DNA of 64,000 nucleotides from Bradyrhizobium sp. DOA9 (GTDB lineage Bacteria; Pseudomonadota; Alphaproteobacteria; Rhizobiales; Xanthobacteraceae), in NCBI RefSeq assembly GCF_000617845.2, contig NZ_DF820425.1, positions 5,834,741 through 5,898,740 on the forward strand, given 5' to 3'. The notes under the pieces are model-generated. The model was not told where the DNA came from. It saw nothing but the letters and a program-made list of their open reading frames with translations, and made no database searches. Position 1 is the stretch's first letter. Every line of letters begins with the position of its first letter. A program made the position numbers and the translations under genes. Below, piece after piece: positions 8,425 through 17,826 of the stretch.

Positions 8425-9171
8425 ATGGCTCAAACCCCCTTTCCCGCCCAGCCAACAACGGAAGGTCTGAAAGTCGGGGCCGATACTTATTCGAGCGCGA
8501 TCGCCGACGCACAGAATTATATGAACTGGGTTGTCGACCAGTTCCGTCCCTACCTGAAAGGTAGCATCATCGAGGTCGGCTTTGGGCATGGGCTCTACAG
8601 CAGAGTGCTTGGAGAGCTTGGGGACTATTGCGGCGTGGACCATGACCGCGAAAGCGTCGAACGCGCCAGCATGGCGATGCCCGACCGCAAATTCGCCGTC
8701 TGCGACATTCTGATGCGTGAGCAGTTGAGCTTGCTGTTTCCCGACGGCGTCGATGCGGTCTTCACCATCAACGTTCTCGAGCACATTGAGGATGACGCCA
8801 CCGCAATCGCCAACCTGGTGCGGGTGCTCAGGCCCGGAGGACACCTCCTGATCAGCGTTCCGGCCCTGATGCTGCTCTACAACGATCTCGATCGCCTCGC
8901 GGGGCATTGCCGCCGCTACACCACGGCGCGCCTCGCCAAACTGCTCGCCAATCAACCGATCGAGCTGGTTCGGCTGAATTACTTCAATCCAATCGGCGGG
9001 CTTGGATGGCTCGCCAATCGCCTGAAGCGCCATCAATCCCTCAATGATGCCGCCGTCAACGGGCAGATCGCCCTGTTCGACAAATATGCCGTGCCGCTGT
9101 CGCGGGCGCTCGATCCGCTCTCGCGAAGCTTCTTCGGGCAATCCGTCACCTGCATTGCACGTCGCTTATGA
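8425..9171 (+). CDS. Class I SAM-dependent methyltransferase
   Basis: The 248-residue protein has a Rossmann-type SAM site. Motif I is IIEVGFGHGLYS (about residues 48-59), an acidic residue follows in GVDHDRESVE, and motif IV is AVFTINVLEHIEDD, followed by LRPGGHLLISVP. This pattern fits Methyltransf_11-like enzymes that act on small molecules, lipids or sugars. It overlaps the downstream glycosyltransferase gene by four bases (ATGA type), so the two are translationally coupled and probably work on the same glycan or lipid-linked substrate. Confidence 0.85.
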   Translation: MAQTPFPAQPTTEGLKVGADTYSSAIADAQNYMNWVVDQFRPYLKGSIIEVGFGHGLYSRVLGELGDYCGVDHDRESVERASMAMPDRKFAVCDILMREQLSLLFPDGVDAVFTINVLEHIEDDATAIANLVRVLRPGGHLLISVPALMLLYNDLDRLAGHCRRYTTARLAKLLANQPIELVRLNYFNPIGGLGWLANRLKRHQSLNDAAVNGQIALFDKYAVPLSRALDPLSRSFFGQSVTCIARRL

Positions 9172-10034
9172 TTTCAGTCGTCATTCCTGCGCTCAACGAG
9201 CGCAACGGCATTGTTGAAACCATTGATCGAGCCAAGGCGGCTCTCGACGGCGCTCGACTCACCCCTTATGAAATCGTCATCGTCGATGACGGTTCGACAG
9301 ATGGGACCGGCGAACTCGCCGCACAGGCGGGTGCAAGGGTACTCAGGCATCCCCACAACATCGGCTATGGCCGTTCGCTGAAGGACGGAATTCGAGCAGC
9401 GAAGTACGATACGATCGCCATCAGCGATGCCGATGGCTCTTATCCGATGGAGGCGATTCCGGCACTGGTCGCCCGCTTCAACCAGGGCTTTGACATGGTC
9501 GTCGGCGCCAGGACCGGGCCGAACTACCGCGAGTCGATGCTGAAGTCGCCATTGCGTGCCGTCCTGAAGGCGATCGTCGAATTCACCGCCAACCGCGAGA
9601 TTCCCGATATCAACTCCGGCCTGCGCGTGTTCGGCAGGCAGGTCGCGATCTCCTATTTCGAGCATGTCAGCGACCTGTTCAGCTTCACGACGTCGCTGAC
9701 TCTTGCCTACATGATGAACGCGAAGTTCGTCGACTACATCGATATCGAATACAAGGAGCGGATCGGTCGCTCCAAGGTGAACCTGTTCCGCGACTCCATT
9801 CGGACCCTGCAATACGTACTGGAGGCCTGCACTTACTACAACCCGCTGAAGATCTTCGTGCTGCTGGCGATGATGTGCATGGCGCTCGCACTGGTTTCGC
9901 TGATCGGTGGCATCATCCTGCAGCTCGTCAGCGCTTTCGTGCTGGGCGTGGGCGCGATCTTGCTCAGCATTCTCGTCGTCGCCATGGGGCTGCTCGCGGT
10001 GCTCCTGAAGCAGATCATGAATCAGCGAACATGA
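9168..10034 (+). CDS. GT2 family glycosyltransferase with C-terminal membrane hairpin
   Basis: The 288-residue protein opens with the GT-A nucleotide-sugar fold: ISVVIPALNE at residues 2-11, IVIVDDGSTDGT and AISDADGSYP (the DXD-like metal site). The last 60 residues hold two membrane helices (about residues 224-248 and 252-280). This layout is that of dolichyl- or polyprenyl-phosphate mannose/glucose synthase-like enzymes, which place a sugar on a lipid carrier at the inner membrane. It is embedded between a methyltransferase and asparagine synthetase genes. Confidence 0.85.
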   Translation: MISVVIPALNERNGIVETIDRAKAALDGARLTPYEIVIVDDGSTDGTGELAAQAGARVLRHPHNIGYGRSLKDGIRAAKYDTIAISDADGSYPMEAIPALVARFNQGFDMVVGARTGPNYRESMLKSPLRAVLKAIVEFTANREIPDINSGLRVFGRQVAISYFEHVSDLFSFTTSLTLAYMMNAKFVDYIDIEYKERIGRSKVNLFRDSIRTLQYVLEACTYYNPLKIFVLLAMMCMALALVSLIGGIILQLVSAFVLGVGAILLSILVVAMGLLAVLLKQIMNQRT

Positions 10035-10056
10035 CCGCCATCGGCAAGGGAACGCG

Positions 10057-11958
10057 ATGTGCGGCATAGCGGGCATCTTTCACCGTGACGGCCGCCCTGC
10101 CGACAGCCGCGCGGTTGCGGCGATGTCGGCGGCGTTGGTTCACCGCGGGCCGGACGGCGAGAGCACCTGGCTGGACGGGCCCGTCGGCCTCGCCCACCGC
10201 CGGCTCGCCATCCGCGATCTCTCCGATGGCGGGCGACAGCCGATGCTCGATGCATCGGAGCGCATCGTCGTCACCTACAACGGCGAGATCTACAATGATC
10301 GCGAATTGCGCAGCGAGCTCGAGCGATCGTTCGGCGTCCGGTTTCGCAGCACCTGCGACACCGAAATCCTCCCTTACGCCTACCTCGCCTGGGGCGAGGC
10401 GATGTTTGAACGCCTGGAGGGCTTCTTCGCGATCGGCCTGTGGGATCGGAAGGAAGGCCGCCTGATCCTGGCGCGCGACGGCATCGGGATCAAGCCGCTC
10501 TATTATTCCGAAAGCAGCAGCCGCGTGCTGTTCGCAAGCGAGATCAAGGGATTGATGGCGAGCGGCGACCTCGCCGCACGGATCGATCCCGTATCACTAC
10601 ATGGCTATCTCGCCGCGGGCCATCCAGGCACGCGACAGAGCTTGTACCAGGACATCAAGCAGCTCCCGCCCGGCACCATGATCGCATTCACCGGTGGCGA
10701 GCGGGCCGAGCGACGCTTCTGGCGGCCGGTGCGCGCGCCTACGATCCGCGACCTCGATGAAGCCGTCGCCCGGCTGCAATCGACGATCGAGACGGTGGTG
10801 AAGAGCCAGATGGTGAGCGACGTGCCGCTCGCCGTGCTGCAGAGCGGCGGCATCGACAGTTCGCTGATCAGCCTCACGCTCGGCCGGCTCGGATTGAAGC
10901 CGCCCCTGTTCACGGCCGGCTTCACCGAGAAGAGCCATGATGAAACTGCGGTGGCGCGCCAGATTGCCGCGACCGCAGGCCTGCCGCTTCACGTCATCGA
11001 TGGGGAAGCCGGCGAAGGCGCCGAGACTGCGCTGCGCGCCGTCGCCTACCATTTCGACGGCCAGTGCGCCGACACCGGCGCGCTCGGCTTCTATCATCTG
11101 GCAGGCGCCGTCCGGAAGCACTGCACGGTCGTCCTCTCGGGCGACGGAGGCGACGAGTTCTTTGGCGGATACGAAACTTACGCCGCGACCATGATTGCGG
11201 AGCGCGTGCGCCACGTCGTTCCGCGCCACATCGCGGGCCTGACCGGCCGCATCGCCTATGCGTCCGTGCGCGGCAACGAGAAGCGGCTTCCGGCGGCAGC
11301 CCAACTCGCGCGCTTTGCTCTCGGGTTGGGCGAAGCTGGCAACAGCCCTCATTTGCAATGGCGTCGCCTCGTTCCTCGCTTTCTGGCCGAGAAGATCTAT
11401 GACGGCGGAATGGCCGATCTGGCATCGACAGATCCGTTCGCCGAATACGCCGAATATTACGCCGAGCCGCACGCAAACGTGCTCGACCGGGCCCTAATTG
11501 CCGACCAGCGCTTCCATCTGCAAAGCGTCCTCGCGAAGGTCGATGCGATGAGCATGGCGCATTCGCTGGAGGTGCGCGTCCCCATTCTGGACCGACGGAT
11601 CATGGACCTCGCCGGCACCATTGACAGCTCGCTGCTCAATCCCTGGCCAAAAGGGGCGCCGAAATACGTGCTGCGCAAGCTCGCCGAGCGCCTGGGCATG
11701 CCGAGCGGAGCTGCGTGGTCACGCAAGCGCGGCTTCAACGTGCCCATTGCGCAACTGATGCGGAGCAGGCTGCGGTCGATCTGCGACCGCGTGCTCAACC
11801 AGGAGGCCGACGTGTTCGCGCCGTTCTTGAAGCCCGATGCGGTCCGGCAGCTATGGAAAGACCATCTCGAGCGCAGAAACGACAACGCATTCGCGTTGTG
11901 GCCGATCCTCACCCTGGGAATCTGGTTGCTGGGGCTCGCTTGCCCCGCGCCACGCTGA
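10057..11958 (+). CDS. asnB: Asparagine synthetase (glutamine-hydrolysing)
   Basis: The 633-residue protein begins MCGIAGIF, with Cys2 as the N-terminal nucleophile of the class II glutamine amidotransferase domain (about residues 1-215). The C-terminal synthetase domain has the PP-loop SGGIDSS near residue 263 and LSGDGGDEFFGGY near residue 361. Glutamine-derived ammonia is transferred to an adenylated carboxylate. In glycan clusters such AsnB paralogues often amidate sugar acids rather than aspartate. Its location between a lipid-linked glycosyltransferase and a methyltransferase favours that reading, but the substrate is inferred. It starts 22 bases after the preceding stop. Confidence 0.9.
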   Translation: MCGIAGIFHRDGRPADSRAVAAMSAALVHRGPDGESTWLDGPVGLAHRRLAIRDLSDGGRQPMLDASERIVVTYNGEIYNDRELRSELERSFGVRFRSTCDTEILPYAYLAWGEAMFERLEGFFAIGLWDRKEGRLILARDGIGIKPLYYSESSSRVLFASEIKGLMASGDLAARIDPVSLHGYLAAGHPGTRQSLYQDIKQLPPGTMIAFTGGERAERRFWRPVRAPTIRDLDEAVARLQSTIETVVKSQMVSDVPLAVLQSGGIDSSLISLTLGRLGLKPPLFTAGFTEKSHDETAVARQIAATAGLPLHVIDGEAGEGAETALRAVAYHFDGQCADTGALGFYHLAGAVRKHCTVVLSGDGGDEFFGGYETYAATMIAERVRHVVPRHIAGLTGRIAYASVRGNEKRLPAAAQLARFALGLGEAGNSPHLQWRRLVPRFLAEKIYDGGMADLASTDPFAEYAEYYAEPHANVLDRALIADQRFHLQSVLAKVDAMSMAHSLEVRVPILDRRIMDLAGTIDSSLLNPWPKGAPKYVLRKLAERLGMPSGAAWSRKRGFNVPIAQLMRSRLRSICDRVLNQEADVFAPFLKPDAVRQLWKDHLERRNDNAFALWPILTLGIWLLGLACPAPR

Positions 11959-11982
11959 GCGGACGACGGTGGGTACGCAGCC

Positions 11983-12798
11983 ATGCCCGATCTGAAGGAA
12001 GACACGATCAGAGACTTCGGAGAGCAATGGAGCGCGTTCCGCGACAACCCCGGCTATTACGGATCCGCCGTCTTGCTTGCCGACCTGCTTGGTCCACTCG
12101 TTGCGCTTGATGAACTTAAAGGCAAGACGATCGCCGACATCGGCAGCGGCTCGGGGCGCATCGTCAACATGCTGTTGGATGCCGGAGCCGCTCGCGTCGT
12201 CGCGGTCGAGCCATCGGCCGCCATGCAGGTCCTGAAGGACAACACGACCGCGCGCAAGGACCGGATCGACTATCTGCAAATTCCCGGCGACCAGTTGCCG
12301 CCGGATCTCGGGCTGGATTACGTGGTTTCGATGGGCGTCTTGCATCACATACCGACGCCGATCCCCGTGGTTCGCGCGGCGTTCGCGGCGTTGCGTCCCG
12401 GAGGGCGATGCATCGTCTGGCTCTATGGTTACGAGGGCAACGAGACCTATCTGTCACTCGCGGTACCGCTGCGCAGGCTTACGATCCTATTACCGCACCG
12501 CCTGCTCGTGGCGCTATCCTACGTTCTGGAATGGGCGCTGACCGCCTATATCGGGCTGTGCCGAATAGTGCCGCTTCCGATGCGCTCCTACATGCGCTCG
12601 GTGCTGGCCAAGTTTCCGCGCAGCGTCCGACGTCTGACCATCTACGATCAGCTCAATCCCGCCTATGCCAAATACTACACCCGCGAAGAGGCCGAGGCGC
12701 TGCTCCCGGCCGGCGGATTCGAGGATGTGAAGATCTATCATCGTCACGGATATAGCTGGACGGTGTGCGGCACCCGGCCGGCGCGAGGGGCATCCTGA
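11983..12798 (+). CDS. Class I SAM-dependent methyltransferase
   Basis: The 271-residue protein has motif I TIADIGSGSGRIV (about residues 48-60), an acidic residue in VVAVEPSAAM, and motif IV YVVSMGVLHHIP followed by LRPGGRCIVWLYGYEGNE. After the methyltransferase core comes a hydrophobic, partly amphipathic stretch around residues 165-200 (LLPHRLLVALSYVLEWALTAY), suggesting membrane association, as in ubiquinone or glycan-lipid methyltransferases. It follows asnB by 24 bases and probably belongs to the same operon. Confidence 0.85.
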   Translation: MPDLKEDTIRDFGEQWSAFRDNPGYYGSAVLLADLLGPLVALDELKGKTIADIGSGSGRIVNMLLDAGAARVVAVEPSAAMQVLKDNTTARKDRIDYLQIPGDQLPPDLGLDYVVSMGVLHHIPTPIPVVRAAFAALRPGGRCIVWLYGYEGNETYLSLAVPLRRLTILLPHRLLVALSYVLEWALTAYIGLCRIVPLPMRSYMRSVLAKFPRSVRRLTIYDQLNPAYAKYYTREEAEALLPAGGFEDVKIYHRHGYSWTVCGTRPARGAS

Positions 12799-12845
12799 GG
12801 GAGGGCCGCTGCTGCCGCCTTCGCTCAGTCAATCCGGAGACTTCC

Positions 12846-14564
12846 ATGCCTGCCATCGACATCCAAAGCGTAGAGGGTCCGCTGACGGGGCGGCCGGCAC
12901 GCCTCACATGGGCAAGCCGCATCGTGTGGCTCTGGATCTGGCTTGGAGTGATTGGTCTGGCGCTATCGGTTCACCTGGCTTTTCTGGTGGCCTGGCCGGA
13001 TCATTTCCTGCACGAAGATGGCGGTGCCTATCTGGATGAGGCGCAATCCATCCTGACGGGCCATTATCTCGATGACTCGGGAAAACGGCCTTACGGCGTG
13101 GCGGTCTTCCTGGTGCTGCTATCCAAGCTGTTCGGGCCGCATATCCTGGTCTTCGTCATTGCCCAGCATTTGATGAGCATCGCTACGGCCCTTCTCGTCG
13201 CCGCGACGGTGCGCTTCGCCGGAGCCCCCCGCATCCTGTCGGTCTTGGCCTTTCTGATTGCGGCGCTCTATGCGCGCACGGTTCACTATGACAACACAAT
13301 TGGTGCCGAGACCATCTCGAACTTTCTGGTCGGAGTTGCGGCCTTCATCGCAGCAGGCCTCACCTTCAGGAAATGGCCGCCAATCATCGCTGCGGCGGCG
13401 GTCGGGACGACCCTCGGGGCTGTCATGACGTGCCGGTCGGCCGCGGTCGGACAAGCTGCTGTTATCCTGCTCTGGTTGGTCATGGTGCAGGATGCCGGAT
13501 GGCTCCGCCGACTGAGCGTGCTCGCGCTCGCGGGCAGCCTTGCCACGGCCGTGTACCTGATCCCGACGGCCGTCAACTACGCGATTGGAAAGCGTCCGGC
13601 CGGCAACGAGAGCCTTGCGGTGATGGCGTTCGTAGTTGGCTACTCCGCGGACTTCGATCACGGCGTCCACCTGGACCGTAAAGCCAACGCGCGGGCATTC
13701 GTCGAAAAGATGCGGGCAATGGACACTCCGACCGGCTGGGCCGATGCGGAGGTATATCAATGGCCCTTTGGGGCCATGCATGCGCTGGAGAAACCCGGCG
13801 ACAGCGCGAACGAGTTTGAAAAGGTAGTTCGCGACATCTTTATCGAGACGCTGACGACACCATCGACGCTATATCGGCACGTCACCAGGCATTTCCTGCG
13901 CGAGGTGTACTTCCTCCTGTTCGATGGAAATAGCGTGGCGCGGCGGACCACCAATCCGCAGGCCTATGAGTTCTTCGTCCAGCAAGCCCCGCTCCCGCTG
14001 TTTGGAAGTCCGACCGGGCTCAAATACCGTCGGCTGGTCTACGACTACTACAAGCCCCACTGGCGGCTGGAGCGATGGCTTTTGCCAACGTCCGATCAGG
14101 TGCAGGTGAAGCTGGACTACCTCTTGACACTTGGCTACCAACCGCGACCGGATCTGGCCGACCTCTGCTGCGGCTTGACCATATCGAGCGAGTACGATGA
14201 TTTTCCGGGTCCGATCCGGTGGGTATCCGCGGCGGCTCTGGCACTCATGGTCGTCCTGCTCGCAAGCGCCGTCGGAACCAGACTCGGTTTGATGCGACCG
14301 CTCCCCGCGGGGCTGGCGGCCGGAGGCACATTGATGATCTCGCTCGCGCTGATCAGCGTCGCATTTCCGGCCTTTCTCGTTTATGGATTCAACCGCTACG
14401 CCTACTACGCCGTCCCATTTCTCGCGGGAGCGAGCGCGATCCTCGGCGCCGTGGTGTTCGATCGGGTCAGCCGCTTGGGCGTATCGGGGATGTTAACCTC
14501 TTGGGCGCGTCGCAAGCGCCCCCTCGCATCGCCGCAACCTTCGGAAGCGGGTCTGCAGCCATAA
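12846..14564 (+). CDS. Polytopic membrane protein, probable GT-C-type glycosyltransferase
   Basis: The ATG at 12846, after a GGAGA ribosome binding site, gives 572 residues. About ten hydrophobic helices are visible. The first periplasmic loop contains an acidic motif HEDGGAYLDEAQSIL similar in place to the catalytic DE loop of PMT/ArnT-like GT-C enzymes, which take sugar from a polyprenyl-phosphate carrier. A long soluble loop (about residues 245-440) lies between two groups of helices. Together with the upstream GT2 protein it would make a carrier-sugar synthesis and transfer pair. Family assignment rests on topology and the acidic loop only. Confidence 0.6.
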   Translation: MPAIDIQSVEGPLTGRPARLTWASRIVWLWIWLGVIGLALSVHLAFLVAWPDHFLHEDGGAYLDEAQSILTGHYLDDSGKRPYGVAVFLVLLSKLFGPHILVFVIAQHLMSIATALLVAATVRFAGAPRILSVLAFLIAALYARTVHYDNTIGAETISNFLVGVAAFIAAGLTFRKWPPIIAAAAVGTTLGAVMTCRSAAVGQAAVILLWLVMVQDAGWLRRLSVLALAGSLATAVYLIPTAVNYAIGKRPAGNESLAVMAFVVGYSADFDHGVHLDRKANARAFVEKMRAMDTPTGWADAEVYQWPFGAMHALEKPGDSANEFEKVVRDIFIETLTTPSTLYRHVTRHFLREVYFLLFDGNSVARRTTNPQAYEFFVQQAPLPLFGSPTGLKYRRLVYDYYKPHWRLERWLLPTSDQVQVKLDYLLTLGYQPRPDLADLCCGLTISSEYDDFPGPIRWVSAAALALMVVLLASAVGTRLGLMRPLPAGLAAGGTLMISLALISVAFPAFLVYGFNRYAYYAVPFLAGASAILGAVVFDRVSRLGVSGMLTSWARRKRPLASPQPSEAGLQP

Positions 14565-14659
14565 GGCAGGCCATGGGAGCGCGGCCCTCGGCGGAAAGCG
14601 CTCCAGCACGCCGGTTGTCATACCCGTTTCAGACCGAAGGAGCCGGCCCACCGTGCGAT

Positions 14660-15970
14660 TTACCCCTGCTCCAGCCGCTCGGGCTCCGCGCGGAAATCCA
14701 GCAGCACGATCCAGAAGCAGATCAGCGCGCTGACGAGGAGGATGAAGGTGCCCTCGATCGGCGCGCCCAGAAGCGAGACCAGGGCCGGAAGGGCGAGGCC
14801 GACGCCGAGAACGGCGGCGAGCGCCAGGGCCGGAAGATCGACGATGAGGATCGCGGCAAGAAGCGCGAGCTCGAAGAAGGCATATTCCTTCAGGCGCGGC
14901 GAGCTGAGATAGAGCGCGAACATGGCGAGCACCGTGATGCGCATGGCCGTGCGGGGGTGATCGATCAGCCAGCGATCGAGCCCTAGCAGGAGCGATGCCC
15001 CTCCCCGCGCCGATCCGCGCGCGGTCGCGCGCAGGACGGACTGCGCGAACGGCACCAGCACGAGCGCGAGCGCGGCGAGCGCATAGGCCGCCAGCATCGC
15101 CGGCTTGCCGTCACCGAAGCCGGCCTGAGCCATGAGGTCGCGCGCCAGCAGCAAGAGCGACGGATTGGTCTCGACGAGACCGACGGCATGCTGGCCGGAA
15201 ATTTGTCCTGCGATCGCGAGCAGCCAGCTCGCGAACAGATCGGGATACAGCAGCCGCGACACCGCGACCGGCAACGCGAAGGCGAACGCGGCCACCGCGA
15301 TCAGGGCCAGCTTGCGGCCGCGCGGCAGCGGCAGGAAATAGAGCGCCGCCAGCACCGGGACGAACACCAGCTTGAACGAGGTCACGAGGCCGAGCAGCGC
15401 CGCGCCGGCGAGGCGCAAGGAAAAGCTCGAATCTCGCTCGGACGCGAGCGGACGTAACAGCAGCTTCAGCGCGATCACGGTCAGCACACCGCTCAGCAGC
15501 GCAAAATTCCCTGACGCCACCACGAATTCGAAACCGACGAACGCGCCGAGCGCGCAGAGCACCTTCAAGCCCGCATCGCGCGCGCTGGGACGCGTTCGGC
15601 CAAGGCCTGGCAGCAGCAGCCCGCAGAGCACGGCGAGGACGAGATAGATGCTTCGGTAGTGATCGAGGAGAACGCCGCCTGCGCAGAGCGGGCGGAAAAC
15701 GTCCAGCGTCACCGGCAGATAGGGGTAAGAATAATTGGTGCCCTTCAGGTTCTTGACGAAATAGGGATCGAGCGCTTCGGCATGCGCATCGACCGCCGCG
15801 CAATTGACCCGGACGTCCCAGCCATAGGGCAGGTCGAGCGCGGCATCGTTGGCGAGATTGCCGAGCACCAGCAGCGCTGTCAGCGCGACCACGCCGGCGA
15901 GCCAGACGTTGCGCCTGCCAGCCTTGGCCGCAGGCGCCAACCATCGTGCTGCACCTGACATGTCGGACAC
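14660..15970 (-). CDS. GT87/DUF2029-like membrane glycosyltransferase
   Basis: The 436-residue protein has about ten hydrophobic helices. A first periplasmic loop with YGWDVRVNCAAVDA and YFVKNLKGTNYSYPYLP matches the pattern of DUF2029/GT87 polyprenyl-phosphate-mannose-dependent transferases (aspartate in the first loop followed by a YPP/YPY-type motif). The GTG at 15970 is preferred because GAGG lies eight bases upstream; an ATG at 15961 would drop three residues. It converges with the glycan cluster and may serve the same envelope polysaccharide or act independently. Confidence 0.65.
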   Translation of the reverse strand: MSDMSGAARWLAPAAKAGRRNVWLAGVVALTALLVLGNLANDAALDLPYGWDVRVNCAAVDAHAEALDPYFVKNLKGTNYSYPYLPVTLDVFRPLCAGGVLLDHYRSIYLVLAVLCGLLLPGLGRTRPSARDAGLKVLCALGAFVGFEFVVASGNFALLSGVLTVIALKLLLRPLASERDSSFSLRLAGAALLGLVTSFKLVFVPVLAALYFLPLPRGRKLALIAVAAFAFALPVAVSRLLYPDLFASWLLAIAGQISGQHAVGLVETNPSLLLLARDLMAQAGFGDGKPAMLAAYALAALALVLVPFAQSVLRATARGSARGGASLLLGLDRWLIDHPRTAMRITVLAMFALYLSSPRLKEYAFFELALLAAILIVDLPALALAAVLGVGLALPALVSLLGAPIEGTFILLVSALICFWIVLLDFRAEPERLEQG

Positions 15971-16300
15971 GGGCGATACCTCAGTTTGGCCTGGCTTCTC
16001 GCGGCGCCGTTGCGGCAGCCGGTCCGGCCACCATGGACAGGACGTGTTGCCGATTCATCTCCCCGGCGCACCATGCGCGGTCTTATGGTGAATCCCTGGT
16101 TGCCGGCCGCCCACAGCTTGACGCGGTTTCAGAAACGCTTCCATGCGCTTGCGACGCCGTCGAGCATGGCCATCAGGCCGACGACGGGACCTCACCAATT
16201 CTTGACCGTTCCTGCCCCCGCCTGCCAGCCATCCCGAAACATGGGTTGTGCAACGCAGCATCGAAGCTCAATAAGTCACTCGATTGCAGGGGTAAGCTTC
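15971..16300. other. Divergent intergenic region
   Basis: About 330 bases separate the GTG of the GT87-like gene from the exporter start proposed at 16301. The exporter frame stays open back to 15986, but the extra 105 residues are low-hydrophobicity, Pro/Arg/Ser-rich and unlike any transporter N terminus. I therefore treat the region as regulatory or non-coding. No repeat or RNA structure stands out. Confidence 0.4.
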
Positions 16301-17551
16301 TTGTCCGACGTCAATGCCGACGCTTGGGTGTCCTCGGGACACCGCCCGATGGGTTTTCCGGAATTCGTCATCGTGATCGCCTCCATCATGGCGCTGAATC
16401 CGCTCGCGATGGACATCATGCTGCCGGCGCTGCCCGATATCGGCGCCGCTTTCAAGATCCCCGTCGAGAACCATCTGCAACTGGTGCTGTCGACCTTCCT
16501 GATCGGCTTCGGCGCCGGCCAGTTCGTGATGGGCCCGCTGTCGGACCGTTTCGGCCGCCGGCCGGTGCTGCTCGGCGGCATGGCGGTCTATGCGGTGGCG
16601 AGCGTGCTGGCGGTCGCCGCGCCCTCGTTCGAGACGCTGCTGCTGGCGCGTGCGCTCCAGGGGCTCGGCACCTCGGCGACACGCGTGATCGCGACCTCGA
16701 TCGTGCGCGATTGCTATGTCGGCCGCCGCATGGCGAGCGTGATGTCGCTCGCCATGATGATCTTCATCGCGGTGCCCGTGGTCGCGCCCTCGTTCGGACA
16801 GACGGTGCTGCTGGTGACGGCGTGGCGCGGCATCTTCGTGGTGCTGATGCTCTACGGCCTGCTCGCGCTCGCATGGTGCGTGCTGCGGCTGCCTGAAACC
16901 CTTCCCCAGTCCGAGCGCCGATCGCTGGCACCCGCAGACGTGCTCTCGGCGTTCCGGCAGACCGTGACCCATCGCCAGACCATCGGCTATGCCACCGCTG
17001 CCGGCAGCGTGATGGGCGCGCTGTTCGCCTACGTCTTCTGCGCCCAACAGATCTTCACCGGCATCTATCACCTCGGCCACTACTTCCCGGTCGCTTTCGC
17101 CGCGATCGCTGCCGGCACCGCCATCGCCGGCTTCCTCAATGCGCGGCTGGTCGGCCGGCTCGGCATGCGCGTGATCTCGCACGGCGCGCTGACGCTCTAC
17201 ACCGCGGTCGCCGGCGTCATGTTGCTGACCGAAATCCTCGGTGTGTTGCCGCTCGCCCTATTCATGGCGCTCTCGGCGCTGATGATGTTCTCTTTCGGCA
17301 TGATGGTCGCCAACTTCACCGCGCTCGCGATGGAGCCGCAGGGCCACATCGCCGGCACCGCCTCCTCGCTCTACGGCTCGATCACCACGCTGATCGGGAT
17401 CGTGGTCGGCATGGCGATCGGGCAGAGCTTCGACGGCACGCTGCTGCCGTTCTCGATCGGCTTCTTCCTGTCCACCCTCGCCGCGCTCGCGATCGTGCTG
17501 GTGGTCGAGAAGGGACGGCTGTTCAGGCCGCAGCATCGTCCGGTCGCGTGA
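16301..17551 (+). CDS. Bcr/CflA-family multidrug efflux transporter (MFS)
   Basis: The core protein has about 416 residues and twelve predicted helices, the normal size for the family. The start of helix 1 carries ALNPLAMDIMLPALPDI, the hallmark of Bcr/CflA (DHA1) exporters, and the loop 2-3 motif GPLSDRFGRRPVLLGG is the MFS motif A. A TTG at 16301, preceded at good distance by AGGGG, is proposed as start; an ATG at 16350 is the next option. It uses the proton gradient to expel drugs or sulfonamide-like compounds; the true substrate is unknown. Confidence 0.85.
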   Translation: MSDVNADAWVSSGHRPMGFPEFVIVIASIMALNPLAMDIMLPALPDIGAAFKIPVENHLQLVLSTFLIGFGAGQFVMGPLSDRFGRRPVLLGGMAVYAVASVLAVAAPSFETLLLARALQGLGTSATRVIATSIVRDCYVGRRMASVMSLAMMIFIAVPVVAPSFGQTVLLVTAWRGIFVVLMLYGLLALAWCVLRLPETLPQSERRSLAPADVLSAFRQTVTHRQTIGYATAAGSVMGALFAYVFCAQQIFTGIYHLGHYFPVAFAAIAAGTAIAGFLNARLVGRLGMRVISHGALTLYTAVAGVMLLTEILGVLPLALFMALSALMMFSFGMMVANFTALAMEPQGHIAGTASSLYGSITTLIGIVVGMAIGQSFDGTLLPFSIGFFLSTLAALAIVLVVEKGRLFRPQHRPVA

Positions 17552-17605
17552 GGAACCTGTGGCCGGCCTCGATGTTGTCCTGCAGCAATTCTGGAGGACT
17601 GCGAG

Positions 17606-17743
17606 ATGGAACCGAAGAAGAAGCCGGATCAGCCCGCGACGGAACTTGAGCAGCCCACTTTGCAGCAGGTCGAGGAGCAGCCAAGCAGAAACCTGCCCTT
17701 CGCCAATGAAGGGCTCGAGCAGGTGCGCGACAGCCACTGCTGA
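17606..17743 (+). CDS. 45-residue hypothetical protein with strong ribosome binding site
   Basis: A GGAGGA sequence six to seven bases before the ATG is among the best ribosome binding sites in the window. The frame runs 45 codons to TGA at 17741-17743. The product is hydrophilic, starts MEPKKKPDQP, is rich in Gln, Glu and Pro, has no membrane segment and ends in Cys. It lies just upstream of a strong bidirectional hairpin terminator, consistent with a short transcription unit. No family is recognised. Confidence 0.5.
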   Translation: MEPKKKPDQPATELEQPTLQQVEEQPSRNLPFANEGLEQVRDSHC

Positions 17744-17774
17744 AGGCAAAACAAAGAAGTATCGCTTCATGAAA

Positions 17775-17804
17775 AACGGCGCCGCGGAGATCCGCGGCGC
17801 CGTT
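17775..17804. terminator. Bidirectional hairpin terminator
   Basis: A perfect 14-bp stem (AACGGCGCCGCGGA / TCCGCGGCGCCGTT) with a 2-base centre is followed on the plus strand by CTTTCTT and on the minus strand by TTTTTC. It sits 23 bases past the stop of the minus-strand binding-protein gene and 30 bases past the stop of the small plus-strand ORF, so it can end both. Confidence 0.85.
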
Positions 17805-17826
17805 CTTTCTTCAAATGCAGGCGAGC

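Noticed and set aside
15986..16300. N-terminal extension of the Bcr/CflA exporter
   Set aside because: The extra 105 residues have no membrane or domain character, and a TTG with AGGGG at 16301 gives the normal family length.
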